From Chinchilla lanigera (Eukaryota; Chordata; Mammalia; Rodentia; Chinchillidae): 64,000 nucleotides of DNA. This document shows, piece after piece, positions 1-8,989 of the stretch. The notes beneath the pieces were generated by a model. The model did no database searches. It saw only the letters and a list, made by a program, of their open reading frames with translations, and had not been told where the DNA came from. The translations under genes were made by a program, and so were the position numbers. Each line of letters starts with the position of its first letter. The stretch's first letter is position 1. The stretch covers positions 9,660,680 to 9,724,679 of the forward strand of contig NW_004955483.1 in assembly GCF_000276665.1 (NCBI RefSeq), written 5' to 3'.

Positions 1-105
1 GGGAATCGCGGTGGTATGAGTCCGGCCCACACTCGGACCCAGGAGCGCTGCAGCTCCCGGAGAACTCGCTGCCTGGGCGCAAGGCGCGGGCGGCTTTAAA
101 TACTT
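1..105. other. CpG-rich patch at window edge (possible CpG-island margin)
   Basis: The first ~100 bases are GC-rich with about ten CpG dinucleotides, and the sequence turns abruptly AT-rich at about 98. This contrasts with the CpG-poor remainder of the window. It could be the edge of a CpG island, a promoter or first exon of a gene lying to the left, or a GC-rich repeat end. No start codon with an open frame is convincing and no strong splice donor is visible; GTATGAGT near 14 is only a weak donor match. No gene is claimed. Confidence 0.4.
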
Positions 106-449
106 TTTAAAGCAAAATGATGAAAATCTTGTCAGTTTTTAGCATGCAAATTACACTTAGAATAAGAACACTTTAGCATGCTTGATATATGATGTGGAAT
201 AGGACATATAAAGACATTACAGTATCCCACCCTTCTCCTGTCTGGTCCTTAGTTGCCTCCTCAGTAGGTAACATGAATCTGCTTTCTGACATAGCTTGGC
301 CTCCAGAGGCTTAGCTCAGCCTTGTGGAGAATGTCTCCAATTACAGTTCTTCTGCCAAGGTCCCATGGATAGTGGTAGAATTTTTAAAACTGAAAAGAAC
401 CTCATAAATTATCTACCCTAGAGACAGGGAACAGCTTTTACTATGGAGT
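106..449. other. Single-copy-looking sequence, nothing recognised
   Basis: AT-rich non-coding sequence with stops in all frames. I see no gene, no SINE and no RNA gene here. Confidence 0.5.
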
Positions 450-660
450 TGTAACTGGGTTTTGGGGGGTACTCATCTCATCATCTTGAGCGAAGAATTG
501 AATAAGACAAAGAAAAATGGTCACAAAGTTTATTTGAAAAATTAAAGGTGAAGGGTCAGGAGAAACTGGTTCTGTGGAATGAACTTGGGGCTGAGTAAAA
601 GAGGAAAAATAAAAAATAAAAGTACACCTTCGAGAACACAGGGAGGGCTACCATGAGGAA
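450..660 (-). mobile_element. LTR-like fragment, antisense (R-region signature)
   Basis: The stretch holds AAAGTTTATTT (antisense AATAAA followed by ACTTTGT), a common polyadenylation layout in endogenous-retrovirus LTRs. It resembles a second site at 46855-47060, including the shared blocks AAGTACACC and a GGGAGGGC/GGGTAGGGC..CCATG motif. This is an old, diverged LTR end of unknown family; no internal viral gene is attached. Boundaries are approximate. Confidence 0.4.
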
Positions 661-2341
661 AGCCACTGTAGCACCCGTTCAGTGAAGTCCAGTCTCCTTA
701 TTTCTTCTACTTATTCTGGGAAACTTTGAGAACTCCATGTATGGAGCCTTCGGAATTATTTGGCCTGTGTCCTGGAATTGGTCACACTAACTTCCCCAAC
801 CGGCTTTACCATGCCCTACCTCCCCGTTTCAGAATCTCCTCTTCCAGGGCTAATGCCCTCAGTACCTCTGCCAGAAAGGAACTCAGAGGTAGAGACTAGA
901 ACTCACACACACACAGATAGACCCGCAGCCATGGCCTGGACAAACTCCCAGCACCTTCTACCATCCACACTGTCTGCCGCAGGGTGAAATGGGAAAGAAA
1001 AGAAAATTGCTGCCTTTTCAGCCTAGCAAGCCAGTAAGCTGTGTTCTTCTGAGACTTAGAGAGAATGAATTTTGTAGGCCACTCTAATTAATGAGGAAAG
1101 CTCCAAGCAGGTACTTTTCCTAGTGCTTTCGCGCATCCTGTGCCTCTAGCATGTCTCTGAGCAGCCGGGAGAGAGGACATCCAAAGCCGTCTTTGAGTTT
1201 GCACATATTTGTAGTGTCTGTTGTTGTGAGGTGGAAACAGATCCTGCTCCCACATTGGGAACCACACAATGGTACCCACGAGATGGAATAAACATCTCGC
1301 TTCATGGGTAAACTGTGCGGAACAGGCTTTGTATGGGAGCCTGCAAAGGTGGAAGAGCCATTCAAAGTTTGCCAAAGCCCAAGAATAAGCCGGCCTTGAT
1401 GAGGCTTATGGACAAGATCCAGTTCCTGGCAAAATCTATGCCCAGCCTCCCTGAAGTGCACCATTGAGAAAACGGCTTGAAAAGAGGTTGAATGACACAG
1501 GGTGCAACATGGGCAGCATGGCTTTAATGAGCCAAAAATGTGGTTTCAAACGCTCCTGTCTCCGAGCGCCACTGCCTGCGTTTGCCAGCAGCTGTAGAAC
1601 CTGTTCACTGGAGCACACTGAGAGATAGAAGTGAGCTTATGCAAGCTCCAAGCCAGCCAGTTGCATTCACATTCAAGTCCAGAAAATGTGCTCAATGGGG
1701 GAACAGATATGTCTGAGCTGAAGGGGAGTTGTTTGTCCACAGTCTCCAACGCAGACAAGGGCTGGAATTGGGGATGCACGCAGAAGGAAATCTCTGGTCT
1801 CCAGCAGAGAGAGATTTTGGAGAGAAATTGCCAGTTGGCTGCAGGATAGAAGGGGGAAGGGTTGTTTACTATACAGTCTGATCCTGATTATTCAGGGACC
1901 AATTATCCAGTTCATGGATTCACTGGCCTTGGGCCTCTTCCTTTTTAAGGGTTTCCTGACTTTGGTGGTATTATTACTCAGCTGGTGCCAAATGGTAGAA
2001 AGCAAGAACAAGGAGAATAAAAATAATCTTGCCATATGCTAGTCATTGCTATAAGCTAGCTGATCAGGAAAAGGGAAAAAAACTTCCTGGTTAAAATAGA
2101 ATCTGGGACTTACTAGAGGGCTTTCCTTCTCTGTTCTCTATATGTGATGACTTGGGTCCCCACTGGGACAGGGAATCTCTAGTGAATTCACCAAACCAAG
2201 GCTGGCTTTAGCTCAGCAGTTCCTTCGACAACACATACTTAATCACGTGGTATGATGGCACCAAGCCAGGTTCTATAAGGCAGTGCTCATGAAATGTAGA
2301 TGAAGACAGAGCAGCCAGCGAGGCTCAGAGTGAGGCATGTA
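661..2341. other. Single-copy-looking sequence
   Basis: Mixed-composition sequence with several short reading frames (up to 114 codons on the minus strand around 1120-1464). None matches a family I recognise, and overlapping frames on the same strand argue against coding. A short CA run sits at about 903-914. No gene is supported. Confidence 0.5.
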
Positions 2342-2406
2342 GGGGAGAGAGGGAGAGAGGGAGAGGGAAAGGGAAAGGGAGAGGGAGAGGGAGAGGGAGA
2401 GGGAGA
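2342..2406 (+). repeat. Purine simple repeat (GGGAGA)n
   Basis: An imperfect GGGAGA/GGGAAA tract about 65 bases long. It is a pure polypurine run on the plus strand. Confidence 0.9.
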
Positions 2407-2763
2407 CAGACTCACAGACATAGGCACCCTGCAGGAACTTCTGGGCTCTGATGAAGTTTAACCACAGCTGCTTATGTGGTGCTCAGTAAGGTCAAGCTCC
2501 ATCCAGCTCCTGGACTACTCAGAATGTGAAAACACTTTTTAGTGGTAATTTGAATGAGGTTGATAACAAATGTCAGAGAGAAGAAGGAAAAATAACCAGC
2601 TCTGAGGACATTTGATGAGGCCATACACCAAGAAGTCATGGAAATGGAAAATGAACACTTTGCAGGAAAAGTGGAATCAACCATTTGCAGGGGATGGAGG
2701 GAGTAGGTGACCTCTCATAAACTTAGTGGTAGGAAAGTCTTGTGACTTAAAAATATTCCTTTA

Positions 2764-2867
2764 GGGGCTAGGGATTTAGCTCAGTGGCACAGCTCCTGCC
2801 TGGCAAGTGCAAGGTCGTGAGTTCGAATCCTGATACGGGAAACCCCCCCCCCAAAAAAAGTACCACC
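2764..2867 (+). mobile_element. ID-like tRNA-derived SINE
   Basis: A full-length copy begins GGGGCTAGGGATTTAGCTCAG. It has the A-box-like TTAGCTCAGTGG and the B-box-like GAGTTCGAATCC of an RNA polymerase III promoter, then a C-run and an A-rich tail. It is flanked by a perfect 15-bp target-site duplication AAAAATATTCCTTTA (2749-2763 and 2868-2882), which shows L1-type retroposition and a fairly recent insertion. Confidence 0.95.
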
Positions 2868-2934
2868 AAAAATATTCCTTTAATGATATTTCCATACAAG
2901 GAACTAACAGCTTTATACTAACAGCTTTATACTA

Positions 2935-3080
2935 GTGAATTCACCAAACCAAGTGTGGCAGGGCACACACTTAGCATGCTCAGTGTTCGATCCCCAGTGC
3001 TCCAAAAAGAGAAAAATAAAAATCAAATATCAAAATAAATATCAAATATCAAAATCAAATATCAAAAATAAAAATCAAAT
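2935..3080 (+). mobile_element. Degenerate ID-related SINE with long A/T-rich tail
   Basis: GTGTGGCAGGGCACACACTT..GTTCGATCCCCAGTGCTCC is the 3' part of a tRNA-derived SINE closely related to the copy at 3796. It is followed by a tail made of repeated AAATATC/AAAATC units. The 5' A-box portion is missing. Just upstream there is a direct duplication of AACAGCTTTATACT. Confidence 0.75.
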
Positions 3081-3571
3081 CAGTCCTAAGCCTGATAATA
3101 TCGTTACTTTGAAGTGCAACCTCTTCATTAATTTCTCCCACTTTATTAGTGATCATTTATACATTTAATTGTGCAGTGCATGTAGTTAAATGTTGCAGTT
3201 CTACTTTAACTTTAGAATTGGGATTTTTAAATCATTCAAACTGAGCTTTCAAAGGCAGCTCTTCCCTCTCGCACTGCACGCCTCCTTGTCCTCTAACTTG
3301 ACCACTTCATTCAAAGTGAAGGCATTTTTATCACAACTGAGACAGACCAGGAATTACATTTTAGCCTTAAGTCTTCAACTTTGCTTTTGAACTTTTTCTT
3401 TGCTATCAAATATAAAAAGTTCAAGGCTTTTGTGTTTAAATACCCAAAATTTTTGCTGCTGTGGTTCACAAAAGCACCCACAAAGTCAAGGTTTGGTCTA
3501 ACTCAGAACAACTGGTCCCTACGAGGCTTTTCCACCCCATATTACCAGGATGCTGGATGAAAGCAAAAACA

Positions 3572-3672
3572 GGGGCTGGGGATTTAGCTCAGCGGCACAG
3601 CGCCTGACTGGCAAGCGCAAGGTTGTGAGTTCGATTCCCAGTACCAGAAAAAGAAAGAAAGAACGAAAGAAA
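3572..3672 (+). mobile_element. ID-like tRNA-derived SINE
   Basis: A full-length copy with TTTAGCTCAGCGG (A box) and GAGTTCGATTCC (B box), then a GAAA-rich tail. A 13-bp direct repeat GAAAGCAAAAACA (3559-3571 and 3673-3685) flanks it as a target-site duplication. Confidence 0.95.
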
Positions 3673-3795
3673 GAAAGCAAAAACAAACACAAGGAAACTA
3701 GCTTGACCATAATAATGGTCCTTAAACTTCTTTGCCTCTTATTAACTATGAGATTCAAATAAAATACATGAACCTTCTTTCAGGAAAGTATACAG

Positions 3796-3885
3796 AAAGG
3801 GTTGGGGGTGTAGCTTGGTGGCAGGGCACACACTTAGCATGCTCAGTGTTCCATCCCCAGTGCTCCAAAAAGAGAAAAATAAAAA
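3796..3885 (+). mobile_element. ID-related SINE, older subfamily
   Basis: GGGTTGGGGGTGTAGCTTGG..CATCCCCAGTGCTCC has the ID layout but differs from the young copies in both boxes. It is nearly identical in its 3' half to the relic at 2935. The tail is A-rich. Confidence 0.8.
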
Positions 3886-3929
3886 GCAAAGCCCATAGGA
3901 ACACAAAAGCACGGATTCCTTAAAGACAT

Positions 3930-4620
3930 TCAATCTCTGGTTTTAGTCTCTGCAGGGGACTCTATCCCCTGCAGCAGTGAAAAATTAAGAAAGGAAGGCT
4001 GTGGTGAAGTCAAAGGACAGAAGTATGAAAAGTGAAAAGAAATACAACTTAATAAGGAAAATGCAAAGAGCAGGTTATGGGTGAGCTCCTGTGATAGACA
4101 ACCTGTTTTAGCCTCAGCAGCACCCAAGGAGGGCAGGGTCTCAGAGCAAGATGGGCAGCAAAGCTGCCGCGGAGGCAGTGCGGCAGTGCTTACGTTTGGA
4201 AGCAAACGTTGGGGAATGTCTGGGAGAAGAGAATCTAAACTCAAAATACGCCAGCAGGAGCTGCTCTGTGACGAAATCAGACTTGACAGGCGGGGCATTT
4301 GCTTCTGCTATCATCTCTAAACAGAATGACATATTTAGTATGCTCTTGAGATGCCACAGTATGGAAAAAAAAGAACCTGCATATGTTCAAGCCATGAGGG
4401 AGAAACTATCCTGTGAGATGTCTAAATAACTCAGGCCTCTTTATCTCCCTAACAAAGTAAGGGCAGCTCTCCCTGCAATGGAAATGGCTTGGTTAAACAC
4501 AAGCTGATTAAATATTCATTGGAGGAGCTTACCATATACAGACAAGTTGTACCTTGGGGGCTGCCACAGAATAGCCCCTGGCCTGGCAATAACATTCCTT
4601 AAATGAGTTTGTTAAAAACA
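3930..4620. other. Single-copy-looking sequence with an unassigned 92-codon frame
   Basis: A plus-strand frame at 4151-4429 starts in a small CpG-bearing patch (AAAGCTGCCGCGG) and runs 92 codons. It matches no protein I recognise. A second plus-strand frame (4081-4320) and minus-strand frames overlap it. A diverged retrocopy or chance open frame is more likely than a gene. The rest of the block shows nothing. Confidence 0.4.
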
Positions 4621-4625
4621 TATGT

Positions 4626-4845
4626 TGAGTCAGTGTTTGTTTTGTTTTGTTTTTGTTTGGGGGAGTGGTATTGGAGGTTGGACCCAAAGCCTTTGCACTG
4701 AGCTACATCCCCAACCCTTTTTTACTTCTTGAGATAGGTTCTCACTAAATTGCCCAGGGTTGTTTCAAACTTGAAATTCTCCTGCCTCAGCCTCCCAGAG
4801 TGCTGGGATTATAGGCATGTATAACCATGCTCCACTACTAAGAAA
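4626..4845 (-). mobile_element. B1-dID-type dimeric SINE, antisense
   Basis: Read on the minus strand this is a B1-like half (complement of CTGCCTCAGCCTCCCAGAG and GCTGGGATTATAGGCATG) preceded on the plus strand by an ID-like half (GAGCTACATCCCCAACCC). The T-rich plus-strand left end is the antisense poly(A) tail. Confidence 0.85.
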
Positions 4846-5194
4846 TTAGAAGCTGATAGGTTTGTATTGAGAAGTCTATTACTGATACTTTCTGAAATAG
4901 TAGCCAATGAATCAATAGCTAATTGTTATGCCTTGCTCCAAGGGTGGTATGTTACTGCAGTGGTGGAAATGAAGTTCACATACACATAACCGTGAGCTTT
5001 TCAGTGACAATACCACTTCACATTTGTATAGGGCTGATACTTGTCCACACAAGGAATAGAAAATGCTATGTGCAGGTTATGAAAATGGGTGCTCAGATAT
5101 TTCTTCTCCAAATGCATGGCAGTGATATGCAAAACAGGAAAATAGAAAATCAGAAGTATGCAAATTTAAAAACCGAATTCGGAAGGATGTGCCT

Positions 5195-5560
5195 TAGTTA
5201 AGGTGATGCTAGCTGCCGTTACAAATTCTGAAATCCGAATGGTATGCTACAATGGGAGTTTATTTCTCCCTCAAGAAAACTTTGACCAAGCATCCAAGGG
5301 GCTGCCTTCAATGCAGTGATTTAGGGAGACAGGCTCTTCATGTTTTGCAGCTCCTCTGTCCCTCAGGATCTCAGAGTTCCTCCCTTCCAGCCAGTAATTA
5401 GGGGAAAGAGAACACAATGTGATCTGGGAGGTTTGAGGGACAGACCTAGAATGTCATGCAGTACTTCTGCCCACACTCCTTGGTCAAACTCAGTCATGTG
5501 TCTACACCTAATTGCAAAGGAAGTTAGAAGTGTAGTCTAGTTCTAAGTCCTTAAAATAGA
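5195..5560. repeat. Candidate old interspersed repeat, family not assigned
   Basis: The text GGGAGTTTATTTCTCCCTCA..CACTCCTTGGTCAAACTCAGTCA recalls a widespread mammalian medium-reiteration repeat, but I cannot name the family. There is no coding content. Confidence 0.35.
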
Positions 5561-6899
5561 GGAAACATATTTAGTAAGCACAAAAATGTCTGCCACACAG
5601 TCAGACTTCTTTTTGGTCTAACTATTCACAGGAGATACACATCTGAATTCACTGAAAGCATGACAAAAACACAAACCAATAGTCAGGAGGTAAAGTCACT
5701 GGCCACTAAATTGCAGGAATGTAAGCATAAAGGGGTGCAAAAAAGATTCAGATCCTGGAAAGTAAATGGAACTAAAAGTGCCTCACATAAATTGAGAGCG
5801 TAGGACAGGCTCCCCGACTCAAGAAAAAAATATTGAAAAATGCTATCTACTGGAATGGTGCATAAAATATTGTGTGTCTAGGGAGAGGATGGACACAGAC
5901 TCAGCTTCCTAACTAGACTGAGGCAAGCTGCCACCCATTTCTGTGATGTTGCTAACATCACATACGGGCAGACTGCACCATGCCAACTTTGGAGTGAATG
6001 GGGAGGGGACGGAGGGCATTGCAAACACCTAGACAGGGGGAGCTGGCACGGAAAAAGTGGTAAGGGGAAAAGCTGTCCACACAAGACCAGGTTAAAAACC
6101 AAAATCCCAATACCTGTCAAAAAATAAAAGATCAGTACAACAAAAAGCCAAAAAAAAAAAAAGAAAAAGAAAAAAATCTAACAACTTTGCCTCCAGAATT
6201 AAGAGTTGGAAAATACATTGATTCTGGATACTTGTAAAGGACACTCTGAAAAGGATTTTAAAATACTTACATTTGCAATGCCCAGAGAGATAACAATTAT
6301 ATGCATGAAATACAATAAGCTAGGCAAGGCAGGCTGCAGCCAACTAGAATGTACCTGTCCTTTCTCAACATTGTTAACGCCTTCAGTGCCAGTTAAGACC
6401 GTTCAGGTACCGAGGGCCAGGACAGCATGCGTGGCTATCTCCACTTTGCTTTTTCTCTGGGGGCTGGGATGCATGCCAGGATTGTCTGGCAGGCAGCAGT
6501 GACGGTTATGACCAAAATGGATTCAGTTTTGTCAAGATGCATCACCACAAGCATGGATAAACTAGCTGAAAACATGGAAGAGGAGCCATGAAAGGAGGAT
6601 AGTAGGCCAATGAGATTGAATCTGGCTCCTGATTTCGTGAAATCAGCCCTGGATTGCTCATGCTTAAGCAGATAGGAGAAAGAGAAATATGTATCTGTCA
6701 TAATTCAGCCACTGTTATGGCCTTTGTACATCCAAACTCTACAAGGCTACATCCAAAGTGATAAAACTATGAAGAACTTGCTATGAGTAAATATGAAAAT
6801 GCAGATAAAATGCTTTAGTATATAGAAAAATATAATCCGCCAAAATAGACTGAAGAAATAGAGCATCCAAAATCAATCATGTTTTGTAGTACACAGTAT
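5561..6899. other. Single-copy-looking AT-rich sequence
   Basis: No gene or clear repeat is seen apart from an A-rich tract at about 6148-6178. Several short frames on both strands are uninformative. Confidence 0.5.
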
Positions 6900-7415
6900 C
6901 TAAGATGGTCCTCAATAATCTCTACTTCTTGGTACTTTCATTCTCCCAGTGTGTGGTCTGGATTTAGCAACTCAATCCTGATAAGTAGAATGTAGGAAAC
7001 ATGGCGGGCTAGGCCTTCTGAGATTAGGTTACAAAGACACTGTGGCTCCTCCCTGGTATATCCTATCATGTAGTCCTGTTGGCTCAACATGAGAGAAGCC
7101 AGCTGCCACTGCATGAGCTGCCCTATGGAGAAGCCCAAATGGCAGGGAACTTATGTCTCCAGTCAATGGCTATGGAGGATTTGAGCCCAACACCCAATGT
7201 GGGTGAGTTTGGAAGTAGACCTTTCCTGATCATGCTAGAGGTGAATGCAACCCCAGCTGTCTCCTAAGTTGTATCCTAGTGAAAGATTCAGAGCACCAGG
7301 CATCTAGCTAAGACCATAACTAGATTCCTGACCCACGAAAGCCATGTTAAAAATATTTGTTGTGTTGTCATTAAATTTGAGGATAATTTGTTATGCAGCA
7401 ATAGCTACCTAATAC
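6900..7415 (+). mobile_element. MLT1-type MaLR LTR (ERVL-MaLR), sense
   Basis: The left part (GTGTGGTCTGGATTTAGCAA, then GAGATTAGGTTACAAAGACA) and the right end (GGATAATTTGTTATGCAGCA then ATAGCTACCTAATAC) follow the layout of an old mammalian MaLR solo LTR. It is diverged and non-coding, and no internal region is attached. The assignment rests on recalled consensus features. Confidence 0.7.
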
Positions 7416-7689
7416 ATCATTAAAGAACTTAAAAACCAACAAGGCAAAACAGTTTTATAAGGAATTGCTTTTAAATCTTTAAGGAAAAAATAATGCCTAA
7501 TTTATAAAATTCTATTAGAGTATAGTAAAAAATTTTTCAGAAAGTTATCAACCTGATTTTATGAAATCAATACAAACTCAAGAGTAGATAAGGAGAATAT
7601 CAAAAGTATTATAGAATAATCTAAGCAATGAATATGTATATAAGAATTCTAATAAAATATTACTCAAATGAATTCAGTAGTTTAAAAAG
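7416..7689. other. AT-rich sequence, nothing recognised
   Basis: Very AT-rich non-coding DNA between an LTR and the L1 cluster. No feature can be supported. Confidence 0.5.
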
Positions 7690-8254
7690 ATGAGAGCCCC
7701 CAAAGCAAGCAAGTAGACCTACACCAGCTATAACAGTGCCTGCCCCACCATGGTGCAAGCAAGCAGGCCTGCATTAGCCATGCAATATGATCATCCACCA
7801 GCTCCAAGATGGCTTCACATTTTGCTTCCCCTTGGCACAGGGCAGCAGAGGTTTGGATTCACCAGCCAACTTGACCCGGAACAGGAACAACATTGGAGAG
7901 GGAAGATAAGCCTAATGGGCCAGCAGACCCAGGAAGAAAATACAGACCTGCCAACAACTTCAGGGACTCCAGTGCCACCCTCTCAAAGTGACTGGGTTAT
8001 AGACAACCAGAAGAGATTATTTCAGGCAGAGAGTGGGCCAGACATAGGCCACCCTGAGAAGTGTTGACATTAAATCCAATAGTCCACTTGAACCCTAGCC
8101 CTGTGACCTACATCTAGCAGAGATTAGAGGACTGATCATGTTTTTCATCTATCAGTTGAAGCAATGACATACTTTGGCTTGGATGGTAACCACAGCTTGG
8201 GGTGAATGGACAAAGAGACCTCTCCTACAGGGAGGACACCTCAAAATTCCACAG
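7690..8254 (+). other. GC-richer block abutting an L1 ORF2 fragment (possible L1 5' region)
   Basis: This block is richer in G+C than its flanks and has an open plus-strand frame of 105 codons (7750-8067) that matches nothing I recognise. It ends exactly where L1 ORF2 homology starts, at about 8255. It may be the 5'UTR or ORF1-side part of an internally deleted L1, or unrelated single-copy DNA. I cannot decide from sequence alone. Confidence 0.3.
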
Positions 8255-8975
8255 GCAGGATACAAAATCAGTACACAAAAATCAGTAGCATTTCTGTATA
8301 CCAATAGTGAACTCATTGAGAAAGAAATTAGGGGAAAAAGTTCCATTCACAATAGCACCACTAAAAATTAAATACTTAGGAATTAACCTAACAAAGGAAG
8401 TGAAGGACCTCTACAACAAAAACTATAGTACACTGGAAAAGGAAACCAAGGAGGACATCAGAAAATGGAAAGATATCTCTTGTTCCTGGATAGGGAGAAC
8501 CAGTATAATCAAAATAGCCATATTTCCAAAACTGATATACAGATTTAGTGCAATCCCAATCAAAATGTCAATACCATCATTCACAAAACTGAAGAAAACA
8601 AACCTAAATTCATATGGAACCAACCAGAAAAGAACTGGAATAGTAAAAGCAACCCTGGGTATCAAGAACAAAGTGGGAGGCATCACAATCTCAAACTTGA
8701 AATTTTATTAGAAAGCGCAGGGATAAAAACTGGCACAAAAACATATGTGTAGACAAATGGGGCATATTAGAGGATGCAGAAACAACCCCAAGCATATTCC
8801 ACTATTTGATCTTTGTCAAAGGGGCCAAAAACATACACTGAGGAAAGATAATCTCTCTAATAAATGGTGCTGGGAAAACTAGATATTCACACGTGGAAGA
8901 TTGAATCTAGACCTATATCTCTCATGAATGAATCAAAGAGTTGATTCTTTGAAACATTAAATAAATTGACAAACC
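8255..8975 (+). mobile_element. L1 LINE fragment, 3' half of ORF2
   Basis: Starts in the segment just after the reverse-transcriptase core (AAATCAGTACACAAAAATCA, then AGCATTTCTGTATACCAATA) and runs through the conserved region that ends in a KVGGI-like motif. After about 8711 the frame is broken, but homology goes on through AATAAATGGTGCTGGGAAAA and similar ORF2 landmarks. It is 5'-truncated or 5'-deleted and lacks a tail, because a second L1 fragment begins right after it. Confidence 0.9.
8307..8711 (+). pseudogene. L1 ORF2p remnant, C-terminal to the RT domain
   Basis: An open segment of 134 codons. It carries the L1 landmarks [45 protein letters not shown] and a GGI motif in the right order for the ORF2p region after the YADD-containing RT core. 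It is one fragment of a dead element. The complete protein also needs N-terminal endonuclease, RT core and C-terminal zinc-knuckle parts, none of which is in frame here. Confidence 0.9.
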
Positions 8976-8989
8976 CCTAGCCTACTTTT

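Noticed and set aside
2764..2867. tRNA gene (tRNA-like A and B boxes)
   Set aside because: The sequence is an ID SINE with TSD and A-rich tail. It cannot fold a full cloverleaf with an acceptor stem, and the same text recurs many times in the window.
4151..4429. 92-codon gene starting in a CpG patch
   Set aside because: No recognised homology. An overlapping frame is open on the same strand and there is no promoter or splice evidence.
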